64,000 nucleotides of DNA, from the NCBI RefSeq assembly GCF_964355755.1, contig NC_092677.1, positions 25,266,101 through 25,330,100 on the forward strand, in the 5' to 3' direction. Shown here piece after piece: positions 1 to 11,402 of this stretch. The notes under the pieces are model-generated. The model made no database searches and was not told where the DNA came from. It saw only the letters and a program-made list of their open reading frames with translations. The translations under genes were made by a program, and so were the position numbers. The stretch is from Antedon mediterranea (taxonomy: Eukaryota; Echinodermata; Crinoidea; Comatulida; Antedonidae). Position 1 is the stretch's first letter. Each line of letters starts with the position of its first letter.

Positions 1-114
1 TGACGCAACGTAAGCGAATTGACAAGTGACAGTTCGAATCCATCGCTTGTGATTAGTCAAATCACTTGTGCGCTTACGTCATTGCGTTCGTTGCGTCTAT
101 AGAGTGGGAACCAA
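1..114. repeat. M2 MITE, left part cut by window edge
   Basis: This is the right part of a palindromic MITE. It shows the family's core blocks (ACGCAACGTAAGCGAATTGA, CAATCACAAGCG-like text, then TTGCGTCTATAGAGTGGGAACC at the end). The family recurs at least ten times in the window. Confidence 0.7.
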
Positions 115-217
115 TTTTTACAGTTCCATTTTCATTCGATTTAAAAATGTATGAAAAAATACTCTAATAATAACCAAATATGACGTAAAATGACGTAAAA
201 TATCTTTCATCTTTTAG

Positions 218-3200
218 GTATCCCAGGTGCATTATCCATTGCAACTAACAGATGTAGTTCTGTTATTGTCACTGCTATCTTTCAAACAGTGGGCCATCGA
301 AAAGCCGTGGTACTAGGCGTAACCATCTGTTGTCTAGGCCTCCTTGTATCATCATTTGCGCAAAACATTGTGGTGTTGTACATAAGCTATGGTGTCCTGT
401 TTGGTTTTGGTCACAGCACTAATCACCTGACTATTGTTGACGTCATCTTAAGAAACTGTGACGAACGCAACGCAAGTAGAGCAACGTGTTTCGCCTTCTG
501 TGGTGTTAGTGTTGGTATGTGATATTATTATTCTGTTAAAGGTCATGTCCAGAAAAAAACATTTCTAACGTTATTTAAAAAAATTTATAACTTTTATCAT
601 CATCAACACGCTTCATCGTCGTTAGACATTGCACGATCAACAATTGTGTGCCATTTATTCGTGGTGTGAGCGCAGCCGGGTGTGTCTGAAGTGGGTCATT
701 GGCCTACTGTTTTCAAGTTATCCTGTCATTGTTGTCAATTCTTTGGTCTTTAGACCTTGATAACATATTTTTCATTTTATTTCAGGTCTTCTTATCTCTC
801 CGTGTTTTGACTGGCTGTACGTAACATACTCATGGCGCGTTGCGTTACGAATACTTTGCGCTATATTTGCGTTCGTTGGATATACTTCCGCATTGGTGAT
901 GGTTGAAGTGAAGGCAACCGAGGAACGCAAACACAACGAGGACTACGACGCTCAAACGCAATGTGAGTTACCCGCAAACGAAAAGGAAACGCAATATGAG
1001 TTACACGCAAACGAAAAGAAAACGCAATATGAGTTATACGCAAACGAAGAGGAAACGCAATGTGAGTTGCACGCAAACGAAGAGGAAACGCAATGTGCGT
1101 TACACGCAAACGAAGAGGAAACGCAATATGAGTTACACGCTAACGAAGAGGAAACGGATATTGAACACGAAAAACCAATAGAAAATCCAATAGAAAATAA
1201 AGCTATGCTTTATGAGGATGATGCTAATAAGACTGCACGCAAACACTTACAAATGTCGGTTCTGCAAAGGTACAGAAATGTTTTTAGACGTCCTGGATTC
1301 GTCATTGCGTTGATGGCCTTTATTCTTTCGTCAACCGCTGTTTCTTTTACTTTCATCAGTGTTGTAAGTATATTTTTTTTAAACAAGAAAAGAAATTAAA
1401 TGTCACATAATTGTTTTATTTTGTTAATTTTGGTTAAGACAGTGGAACCGTAATATAGCTATAACATCGGCAAGGGTTTTTGGATAAGGAATATAAACCG
1501 TAGGGCCAGTGCACACACAAAAAGAACCTAGTACATCTTTCGAGACGAGTAGGGGGTTATCCCGGTGTACTAGTTCACACTCAGCCACTGTGTTGTGGAC
1601 AGATTAGATAGTGCCTTATAGTGGCTGCACTAACATGATGTGACCCTTAGGAGAAGCATGTAGCTCTGAAAAGTGTAACATCTGAGTCCACAGCGCATAG
1701 AGACTAATTTGTATTGTATGCTATACAAATTTAAAACCATTAACCATTATGACTATTATAATTTCAGGGAAGTTATTTATCAGACACAGGAATGGACATG
1801 TCTTCAATATCGAGGGCTATAGTTTGGATGGGAGTAAGCGACTTACTAACTAGAATATTAGCGGCATTCTTCTCTGATAGACTTCGAATTTCGAGAACGA
1901 CGCAGTTCGGCATCGTTGCCCTCGGTGCCGCGGTACCTTCAGTTTGTATCCCGTTCATCGCATCAGACAACGGGCAAATTGCAACTATGATTGGTAGGTA
2001 TACTATATAACTTATAACGCACTCTCTGATCTACACTAAAGCTTGGTTCCCACTGGAGACTGGTCAACTCGCTTACGTTGCATTTACGTCCTTGCATTAC
2101 GTTCTAGTGGGAACCAAGCTTAACTGTAACTCGCTAGAACAACAGAACTGTGACGAAAGCGTTCTAGTTCTTCATAAAAGCTATATTGAAACTCGGGATG
2201 AGAATTTGTTTTCTAAAATGTATGTTTTTATTTTGATATTCGAACAATGTTTAGGTATAAGCGTACCACGTTCATTTATAGTCATCATGCTACCAAGTAT
2301 TGGGATGGAGTTATCATCAAACCAAGTGAGAGCTGAGGCAGTTGCAGTTGTCTATCTGCTCTTTGGTCTTGGTGCTCTCTTGACACCTTTTGTTACAGGT
2401 AAATATTTCCTTTAAATGTTGTGGAAAAAGTAAGCTTACGAAGATACTTTGAATTACTGTATTACCTACCGGGCTCGCAACGGCTTGGAGGCTCTTCATA
2501 ACAGTTTGGAGGCTCTCCACAATAGTTTGGAGGCTCTCCACAATAGTTTGGATGCTCTCCACTGTAGTCTGGAGGCTCTGCACAACAGTCTAGAGGCTCT
2601 CCACAGTAGTTTGGATGCTCTCCACTGTAGTCTGGAGGCTCTCCACAACAGTCTAGAGGCTCCACAAAAGTAAGTCTGAAGGTTCTCCACAGTAGTATGG
2701 AAGCTCTTCACAACAGTACGTCTGGGGGATCACCACAACAGTACGTCTGGAGGCACTCCACAACAGTACGTCTCTGGAGGCTCTCCACAACAGTACATCT
2801 GGAGGCTCTTGACTCCACAGTACGTCTGGAGGCTCTTGACTCCACAGTACGTCTGGAACCTCTCCACAACAGTATGTCTGGAGGCTCTCCACAACATTCT
2901 GGAGGCTCTATCCACAACAGTCTGGAGGCTCTCCATAGTAGTCTTGAGGCTCTCCATAGTAGTCTGGAGGCTCTCCGTAGTAGTCTGGAGGCTCTCCACA
3001 ACAGTTCGGAGGCTCTCGACTCCACAAGTACAATGGAGGCTCTCGACAACAACAGTACGTCTGGAGGCTCTCCACAACAGTAGCTCTGGGGGCTCTGCAC
3101 AATAGTACGTCTGGAGACTCTCCACAGTACGTCTGGAGGCTCTCCACAATAGTCTGACGCTCTCCACAACAGTCTAGAGGCTCTCCACAACATTCGGGAG

Positions 3201-3879
3201 GCTCTCCGTAGTAGTCTGCAGGATCAAAAACAGTACGTCTGAATGTTCTCCATAGTAGTATGGGGGCTCTGCACAACAGTCTGGAGGCTCTCCGTAGTAG
3301 TCTTGAGGCTCTCCACAATACGTCTGAAGGTTCTCCACAGCAGTATGGGGGCTCTGCACAACAGTCTGGAGGCTTTCCATAGTAGTCTGGAGGCTCTCCA
3401 CAGTACGTCTGGAGGCTCTCCACAACATTCGGGAGGCTCTCCGTAGTAGTCAGCGCTTTGAAACCTTTGTCTCTTGCGCTTTATAAATGTTATTTATTAT
3501 TTATTATTATTATTAGTCTGGCAGCTCTCCACGACAGTCTACAGGATCTTTAAAACAATACGTCTGAAGGTTCTCCACAGTAGTATGGGGGCTCTGCACA
3601 ACAGTCTGGGCTCACCACAACAGGCCCGATGACTTGTTAGGAAAGTTAGCTTTGAAATGTTAATCCTTTCTTACTTACCTTTTTTTTCTTTTCCTTCATT
3701 GTATTCTTTCAGATACAGTATATGATGTTTTTGGTTCGTACGACATAGCCTGGTTTATTTGTGCAGGTCTTTACGTAGTTACAGCGATGTTCATCTTTGT
3801 TGCCGTCTGTTTAAATAAAAAGCGAATGCAGCCTTCCATTCGAAATTATAATCTGAAAAAAGAGAGTTTAAAGTTATAA
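218..3879 (+). CDS. SLC16-like MFS transporter, gene 1 (5' partial)
   Basis: This is the most upstream member of the seven-gene cluster; exon 1 lies beyond the window edge. Exons: 218-514, 786-1363, 1768-1993, 2255-2398, 3713-3879, all GT-AG. Exons 2, 4 and 5 have the same lengths (297, 226, 144) and phases as the other paralogs. The visible protein holds TM2 to TM12. TM8 has the D-x-x-x-R motif (S-D-L-L-T-R) that matches the Asp/Arg pair of monocarboxylate transporter TM8. The exon 5/6 join gives a 'TPFVTGDTVYDVFGSYD'-like stretch typical of the SLC16 TM11-12 region. The cytoplasmic TM6-TM7 loop contains an 11-residue tandem repeat. The family call rests on motifs and topology; the substrate is unknown, and another MFS subfamily is possible. 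Confidence 0.8.
956..1153 (+). repeat. In-frame 33-bp coding minisatellite in gene 1 exon 3
   Basis: Six tandem 33-bp units inside the TM6-TM7 loop encode an 11-residue repeat of the form TQYELHANEEE (variants C/Y, E/A, E/K). The frame stays open through all copies. The repeat replaces the acidic loop seen in paralogs A-D and is itself acidic. Confidence 0.9.
2039..2122. repeat. M2 MITE, short copy
   Basis: An 84-bp internally deleted copy with both ends (AAGCTTGGTTCCCACT and AGTGGGAACCAAGCTT), flanked by TA on each side, lies in intron 4 of gene 1. Confidence 0.8.
2486..3640. repeat. Minisatellite in intron 5 of gene 1
   Basis: A long, irregular tandem array has a roughly 18-21 bp unit resembling CTGGAGGCTCTCCACAACAG, with variants such as CCATAGTAGT and CAGTACGT. 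It fills most of the 1.3 kb intron and is interrupted near 3455-3515 by non-repeat, AT-rich sequence. Long open frames on both strands here are repeat artefacts. Confidence 0.93.
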
Positions 3880-4502
3880 AAATCAATAGTATTTTGCACC
3901 TTTTTTCTATTAAATAATACGTTATACGTAATTTGTGCCCGAGTCTTTCTTTATTCTGATCTAAGCTGTTATGGAGAATTGTACCCCATGGTTGATGTAT
4001 GGAACGTACAATGGGTTAAAATATGATTTCAGGATTAACATTATTATAATACCAAATAATAATAGGAAATCGTACACGGAAACTGGAAAATAAAAAATGT
4101 ACACTTGTTTTAATAGAAGTATTGGAGAGTGTAGTCGTCTAGTGTTTACTATTTCTAGTAGGTTAATCTAGTTATTTCTAATGTTTTAAACTCATTTCAA
4201 TCTTTCTACAGAATTGTCGCCTAGCTTCTTTTCTAGTTTAATAGTACTCTAATCTTTTAATCTGCCATTTCCATCTTTCTATAGAATAGTTTAATTAAAA
4301 TAAATCCAATAAAAATTGGTTAGAATTACTGTATTCGATCGACACAGAATTCTGGTCTTCTCTTTGGTATTGCATACCTCAAAGAAATTTTTTTTAATAG
4401 ATCACTACTTTCACACTTTTAACGTAACGTTATGTATACACTTATTCGGACTCATAATAACACTTGATAATTTGTATGGTTAATATTTAGTTTGTTGTTT
4501 TA
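3880..4502. other. Intergenic spacer, gene 1 to tandem unit 1
   Basis: AT-rich sequence with short near-repeats (TCTAGTTTAATAG / CCATCTTTCTATAG) around 4190-4290. I see no gene or recognisable element. Confidence 0.5.
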
Positions 4503-4906
4503 AAATGTTAATTAGAATATACCATCGAAAAAATTGCCATAGAAATTGATATTAATATGGTTAATGATAAACTGTTTTTTTTATAGTGGACTAACGGCGC
4601 ATACTCAAAGTGAATTGAATATTACGGTTTTATTGTTTGTATCTATACAAAGTGTGTGTATTTATTGTTGTATATCATTATTATTCTCGAGGGTAGTTTA
4701 TCATTTGTTCGTTTTATTTAGTACGTCTGTCGTTATTGCTGGAGTATTATTATATTGGGGCATGAGCAGTCACAAAGAATGGTAAAAACCTACTCAATAA
4801 TAATCTTAGCCTACATATCTATTTAGCGAATCATCAAGATTGTTTTTTTGAAAGACAGTTCAGGAAGGCACAAGTTCTAGTCCGGGTATATTAGCTGCCA
4901 GACAAT

Positions 4907-7900
4907 ATGTCTTGTGACTCAAAAGGCATATGCGATTTTTTCAAGAAATACTGGTCGATTGTAATAGTTTTCACAGCATTTATAAATAACATTTTTTATT
5001 CTGGATTCATATACAGCTACAACTTACTCTACCTTGAACTCCATAATACATTTAATTCAACGGCTACACAGACAGGTGAGTATGTTTTGTCTCACATAGC
5101 GTTTCATACGTATCACAGTACGTATGCTGGATAGAAACGTCGACTGACTGTGGAATACGCCAACAACATAAAAAAGAAAATACCTGTAATCAAGGCAATC
5201 TAGGAAAAGGACATTGCGCTCTCCTTGTCATGATAGGAACTCGTAACAGTCCTTAGATATTATGTCTGGCTGCGACAAATACCAACAGTACTGTACTATG
5301 TACATCAGTGGCGCGCGGTGTCTGTTAAGGGGCGTGTCGTGTCGCAGCCACAGATAAACCCTTTGATCCCCGGAGCTCAGCATCCTGTTGATGTTCGATT
5401 GCCTTGCTAGAGACGTAACCACAACATAATATTAAAATTGTAAATATATTTTCAGGTATTCCTGGAGCTGTATCAGTGTCGTTATTCAGTGGGTGCTGCA
5501 TTTTCGTAACCTTTATCTTTCAAAAGATTGGGCACCAGAAGACCATTATCCTCGGGGTCACACTCTGCTGTCTGGGACTGCTGGTGTCATCCTTTTCTCA
5601 GCGCATCACGTGGTTATATATTACATATGGTGTTTTCTATGGATTCGGTATCTGCTGTATATACATGAGCTTTACTGATAAAATTATGAGAAGTTTCAAA
5701 AAGAGATATTCATCAACGGTAACGTGTACAGCATTTATTGGTGCAAGTCTAGGTAAGACTTTTTAAGAGTTTAATACGAGTAAATATATTCTTAAAAACT
5801 TTACGTCCTACTCCTTCATGGTGAACTGGGCCCTCTGAGGGAACAGTCTTTGACTGAAGAGGCTACCCAGTATAAAGAAATAATAATAATAATAATAATA
5901 GAAAGAAAATAATAAATGATGACATTAAAATGCGTGCGCAGAATTACTCTTTTTACTCGGTAGTCTGCGAGTTACGCGTGCGCGTCCTGAAAGATCCCTA
6001 CTAAAAACGACATGTGCGTTATTTTGTAGGTATTATGCTTGCACCTGTTATCGAATGGTTATACAAGCAGTATAAATGGAGAGTGACATTACGAATATTT
6101 AGCGGTGTATTCGCTGTAATTGGGTATTCATCAACACTGGTTTTAGTGGACTGTGAGTCGACGACACATGGACACTATAATGAAACAGAAGAAAGTGATG
6201 ATAATGAAGAAGGAAAACAGAATAAAGATGAAAACAATTCTGAACATGAAGGCAGACAGGATGAAGATACAAATGATTCTATTGAAAAGCTTGAACGAAA
6301 AGAAGAAGAAAACTCAGAGCAAAGTGATGACAACAAAGAAAATGACCACAATGATGGCGAACCCGTAATGTTCAAAGAGGTAAACCACACTAATGACGTC
6401 AGCAATGATAAGATGTATGAAGAACCACCACGTGTAAACGATGTATTACAGGACCTTGTGACAGTCAACGATGAGAAACATGAAATTTCAACTAGGCCTA
6501 CTACTACAATGAGTTTATACTTTCTAAAATACATAACTGTGTTCAGACGAAAGGATTTTGTAACAGCTTTACTAGGAGTACTGTTAACAGCCACTGCTGT
6601 ATTGTTTTCGTATATCAGTGTTGTGAGTTCACATTGAAGCAATCCACACAGATTTTAGGGCCTTAAGCTCTGTCTACACTATCAAACTAGTTTGACAAAA
6701 AAGTGTGATGTGCCCAAATATGGTAGTGGTATGACATCATCATGTCCATATATGGGCACATCACATTTTTTGTCACATAAACTTTGATAATGTGGACAGA
6801 GCTTTAGACCCAATAAATGTATTACTAATCAATCATACCATTTTGTTAATAATAATATACTTTTTAGGCTATTTTCCAATTTACCGTGTCACCGTGTTTG
6901 ACAACACAGAGCTTTTAGACGACCTCCTAGGCATGGGCTTACTATTCAGACAAAAGACCCCACAAACCTGTTTCAAAATAGACTTTGTTTAAGTTTGTTT
7001 CCTATACTATTATATTTAACTTCTTCTAGGGAAACTTTCTGTTTCAAAAGGGCGTGGAGAAGGTAAATATATCCATCGTTATGCTTTGGATGGGTTTTGG
7101 TGACGTCATTGGAAGGATACTGACAGCAGTATGTTCTGATAGACTTCCCGTGTCCAGACTTTGCCAATACGCAATAACTGACATCGTCGCAGCCGTAACG
7201 TCTATTTGTTTACCGTTCATTTCGACTGAAAAGGGCCTTACAGTGGCCTTATTTGGTAAATATTCAGTTTATTAAAAGACAAATTAATAGTAGGCTTATA
7301 ACATACATATACAGTATTAAACAATAATCGTACCAGGTCTGTCCGTCCATAACTGCATCATGTCGGTACTTTTCTTTTAGTTCTAAGCATGCCTCGTGCT
7401 GTTTTAAACATTTTACCGGCAGCTCTATCAACGGAAATTTCGACGGATGAAACGCGACCTGAAGCAATGGCCCTTGTATATTTAATGTTCGGCATTGGGG
7501 CACTTATCACGCCATATATTACAGGTACGATGTTATTGATATAACAATAATTATTCTATCGACAAAAATTACCAAACTAACCTAATTAACGCATGCGTGC
7601 CGTATGACGTAATATGTCAGGTAATATGTTCAGCGCGTAATCAAACATCGCCCGGAACTCCATTCCCCAACCCGTCCAAATAAAAATCCCGACCCGCTTC
7701 TGAAATAATCGGAATTTTACTTTCTTATATTTCAAGATTCTATTTATGACGTCACTGGGACGTATGACTTGACCTGGATTATCTGTACAGCTCTTTACGT
7801 CATCGCAGCCATTTTCCTTTTACTTGCACTACACATTAAGAAACAAAACAACGTATTGGTTTACGATCGAGTGGAAAAAACAGAAATTAGGCCTACAGCA

Positions 7901-7909
7901 GAATTATGA
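4907..7909 (+). CDS. SLC16-like MFS transporter, copy A (533 aa)
   Basis: Six exons: 4907-5075, 5456-5752, 6030-6622, 7030-7255, 7381-7524, 7737-7909, summing to 1602 nt with a TGA stop. The start is the first ATG of an exon conserved in all copies. Predicted topology is 12 TM: TM1 in exon 1; TM2-4 and part of TM5 in exon 2; TM6 and TM7 in exon 3, separated by an acidic Glu/Asp/Asn-rich loop of about 120 residues; TM8-9 in exon 4; TM10-11 in exon 5; TM12 in exon 6. TM8 carries D-V-I-G-R, matching the Asp/Arg pair of monocarboxylate transporters, and the TM11-12 link reads Y-D-V-T-G-T-Y-D as in SLC16. 'FNSTATQTG' after TM1 resembles the SLC16 post-TM1 segment and has an N-glycosylation sequon. 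The SLC16 TM1 signature with W/G residues is not evident, so this is a divergent member. It probably moves an organic anion across the plasma membrane; the substrate is unknown. Confidence 0.85.
6664..6806. repeat. M1 MITE in intron 3 of copy A
   Basis: A palindromic element of about 142 bp begins AGCTCTGTCTACACTATCAA and ends with its inverted counterpart (GATAATGTGGACAGAGCTTT), flanked by TA. The same insertion is present in copies B, C and D, so it predates the amplification. Confidence 0.9.
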
Positions 7910-8154
7910 TTATATTAAAAAAGAGTCTTTTTGTTGTTAGTAATATATAATAAGGAAGGGTAGTTTTAGATCGTATTAATGCACGAATTCTGTGTTTCAT
8001 CGATTTTGTAGCTAAAATTGAAAACCTGGGCTTAAGTTATTATTATTTTGTGAAGAGCTACATGCATCAATGAGTTACATAAAAATAAATGCAGTACGAT
8101 TATTTTCGCTACCCTATCAATAATGGAATCTTCAATTGGTAAACAAAGTCGGTA

Positions 8155-8895
8155 GTGCATGACGATGAACGACTTGGGGACAAACGACTTGGGGACAACC
8201 GACTTGATGATGAACAACTTTAGGACGAATGACTTAATGATAAACGACCTTATGATGAATGACTTGAGGGCGATCGACTTGAGGGCGAACGACTTGATGA
8301 TGAACGACTTGGAGATAAACAACTTCAAGACGAAAGAAGTAAGTCTGTATTGCAATCATTGGTACTTGACGATGAACAACTTTAGGACGAATGACTTGAG
8401 GACAAACGACCTTATGATGAATGACTTGAGGGCGAACGACTTGAAGACGAACGACTTGATGATGAACAACTTGAGGACAAATGACTTGACGATGAACAAC
8501 TTTAGGACGAACGACTTGAAGAAGAACGACTTGAAGACGAACGACTTGGGGACGAACGACTTGATGGTGAACAACTTGAAGACAAACGACTTTATGATGA
8601 ACAACTTTAGGACGAACGACTTAATGATGAATGACTTGAGGACGAACGACTTAATGATGAATGATTTAATGATGAACGACTTAATGATGAATGACTTTAG
8701 GACGAACGACTTACTGATGACTGACTTAATGATGAACGACTTGAGGACGAACGACTTGAAGACGAACGACTTGAAGACGAATGACTTGAGGACGAACGAC
8801 TAGAAGTCGAACGACTCTGAGACGAACGACTCGAGGACAAACGACTTAATGATGAATGACGTAACGACGAATGACTTGAAGACGAACGGGTTGGC
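8155..8895. repeat. 15-bp minisatellite, unit 1
   Basis: About 45 units of a 15-bp repeat resembling GACGAACGACTTGAA or GATGAACGACTTAAT, broken once near 8335-8365 by unique sequence. Because 15 is a multiple of 3, the plus strand reads as NDLxx pentads for about 214 codons and the minus strand is also largely open. Degenerate descendants run on to about 9235. Confidence 0.95.
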
Positions 8896-9287
8896 TTGGT
8901 CATGAAACAAATAGATTCATGATGATTGGTTTGGCTTCACGGTGATTGGTCTGGCGATGAACAATTTGACTTTATGGTGAAGGGTTTGGTTTCGCGATGA
9001 ACGATCTGGCTTCACGATGAATGATTTTTCGATGAATCGTTTGACTTGACGGCGACCGATGTGACTTCACGATGAATGGGTTGGTTTGACGATAAATGAT
9101 TTCACATGACAATGCATGGCTTGACAATGAATGGTTTTACTTGACAATGAATTGAATGAAATGATAATAAATGGTGTGGCTGGACGGTGAATGATGTAGG
9201 TTCAGGTTGATTGTTTACATGAATGTATTGTTGTTGAATGGTATGGATTGAGGACTTTTGGCGGATTTGGCTTGCCATACAGTTTCT

Positions 9288-10422
9288 CCTAAAATGCTCG
9301 GAAGTAAGTTAATTTATTGAAAATTATAAAAATCAAAGAGCTGCATAGGCAGAGTATATGAATACTGTAGATAAAATCAAAAACAAAATTTTAACTCTGC
9401 CTTAAAACATGTTTTGGGCATAGCACGTCATCAGGTAAAGTGAATTGTTACAACAAGAAAATATGAAGTCAATAAAGTACAAAGAACAACTGTCAGTGGC
9501 TAATCAAAGTTGGTTAAAACAAAAGACAATTGGAAAATACCTATGTACATGGCACATCCGGATTGTCTGCAATTTTTAGATTAGATTTTTATATGCGACT
9601 CTATAGCTCACGATGTCGGTTGGTAAACACTATAACTCATATTCATATTTTTTCGTTATTTAGACACTGGATATTAATACTTGGATGCAAATATAAATGT
9701 TTTTCAAAAATGTTCAACATTTTAAAACATTTTCAGCAATTTCGGTTAGTCGGTCGGTCGGTAAACACTAACTCATATTTACATTCCTTGTTTTAAATGT
9801 TCGTTATATGGTTTATTTATGATAAAAAGAGAATATCTTGGTGTTTGTTGCTTTTTTCACATCATTATCATCATGTTCAGCTGTATGGGTGTTGTTGCAT
9901 GTTTGCCCAAAACAGTTATGACGTTAATTTGTTTTCATCTTTAAATAGTTAAAAAGTTAAAGTCTAGGCTTGCCAGTTAGAGAACATTCAAGAGTGCATT
10001 CTCTTTTAAAACAAGGAATGACCTGGTTTCATGTTTCTGAATGCATTATTTTTACAAATAAAATGGTTTTTACATTTGTTTTTGACAATCCGGAGTATAA
10101 TATATGCCATGTACATACTCTAGTGTTTGCCAATTGGGCATTTTCATGCAAAATGTATATGACCAGGTCTGAAAATTTCATTTTCACAGTATCATAACGT
10201 CTATACATTTCATAAATTACATAAAAGTTATACTTCTATGAACAAAAATAATTATGTAATTTCTATAATAAAATAATAAAAAATAACGTTGTGATTTCAA
10301 CAAAACACTAATTCGCGTATGTAACACGAGTTAAAACTTTAATTTTATTCATATACTCTGCCTATGCAACTCTTTGATTTTTTAAATTTTCAATAATTCA
10401 ACTTACTTCTGAGCATTTTAGG
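9288..10422. mobile_element. 1.13-kb element with about 77-bp terminal inverted repeats, unit 1
   Basis: The left end starts CCTAAAATGCTCGGAAGTAA and the right end finishes TTACTTCTGAGCATTTTAGG (rough complement). Complementarity continues through GAGCTGCATAGGCAGAGTAT for about 77 bp. The interior is AT-rich and non-coding, with a TCGGTCGGTCGG run near 9745. I could not define a clear target-site duplication. It looks like a non-autonomous foldback DNA transposon. Confidence 0.75.
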
Positions 10423-10424
10423 GC

Positions 10425-10985
10425 AAACTTTTGTATTAGACTAAATAGAAATGTATATGTTCCAAACAATTTGACACCAAAAGTAACGCTATACGACAAA
10501 TACTGTCTCGAGATACGGTAAAAGATATATGAATAGGTCAATAAGAGGTCAATAACCTCACTTCCGGTCATTTTGGGATAAAATATTTCATTACACCAAA
10601 TAAAAATATGCATGTTCTGAACAATTTGGACCTAATCCCAATTTTCTATGATAAGCCATTACCGAGATATGATAAGACCAGGTCAAAGGTCAAACTGCCA
10701 GAAACTGCAGTAGCGACCATTTTTTGACAACATTTTCTGTTAGAGCAAATAGGAATGTATATATCGTGAACTATTTGACACCAAAATCAATACTCTATGA
10801 CAAGCGGTTACAAAGTTATAGACTAATTTTTAAAAATAGCAGCCATTTTGGACGCCATCTTGGATTTCTCGGAGAGCACAAGGAGGATTTTTCGGGACTT
10901 TTAGTATGATGTTCCAAGCATAGTTCTGGACCTTTCCTGCAAAAATTAGCTTGTTACCAGAAATGTCCGGGTCAAACCCTAATGC
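10425..10985. repeat. Degenerate repeats of about 150 bp, unit 1
   Basis: Three diverged copies start near 10433, 10590 and 10735. Each has 'AAATAGGAATGTATAT', then 'AACAATTTGACACCAAAA', then 'CTATGACAAGC' and an imperfect 'GAGATATGATAAGA'. Repeats two and three are separated by GGTCAAAGGTCAA. The block ends at the boundary of unit 2. Confidence 0.65.
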
Positions 10986-11402
10986 TCATGGGCTAAATGT
11001 TAATTAGAATATACCATCGAAAAATTGCCATAGAAATTGATATTAATATGGTTAATGATAAACTGTTTTTATAATAGTGGACTAACGGCGCATACTCAAA
11101 GTGAATTGAATATTACGGTTTTATTGTATGTATCTATACAAAGTGTGTGTATTTATTGTTGTACAGTATATCATTATTATTCTCGAGGGTAGTTTATCAT
11201 TTGTTCGTTTTATTTAGTACGTCTGTCGTTATTGCTGGAGTATTATTATATTGGGGCATGAGCAGTCACAAAGAATGGTAAAAACCTACTCAATAATAAT
11301 CTTAGCCTACATATCTATTAAGCGAATCATCGAGATTGTTTTTTTGAAAGACAGTTCAGGAAGGCACAAGTTCTAGTCCGGGTATATTAGCTGCCAGACA
11401 AT

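Larger units (their letters stand above)
4503..10994 (+). repeat. 6.49-kb tandem unit 1
   Basis: The unit begins at AAATGTTAATTAGAATATACC, a sequence recurring at 10995, 17479 and 23942. It contains gene A, a 15-bp minisatellite, a 1.13-kb inverted-repeat element and a degenerate 150-bp block. The sequence just before 4503 differs from that before the other unit starts, so 4503 is the array's left edge. Confidence 0.92.

Noticed and set aside
2653-3428. Several overlapping open frames of 70-170 codons on both strands
   Set aside because: They are translations of the intron 5 minisatellite and have no unique sequence.
4546-4785. 79-codon open frame upstream of copies A and C
   Set aside because: The same region in B and D has small indels that break the frame, and there is no splice link to exon 1. 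It is probably promoter or 5' UTR sequence.
6175-6642. 155-aa minus-strand Ser-rich open frame (also in B, C, D)
   Set aside because: It is the antisense shadow of the acidic loop in exon 3: GAA/GAT codons read as TTC/ATC and TCx on the other strand.
8159-8803. 214-aa NDL pentad protein
   Set aside because: Listed as a repeat, not a CDS: both strands are open because the unit is 15 bp, and there is no independent gene signal.
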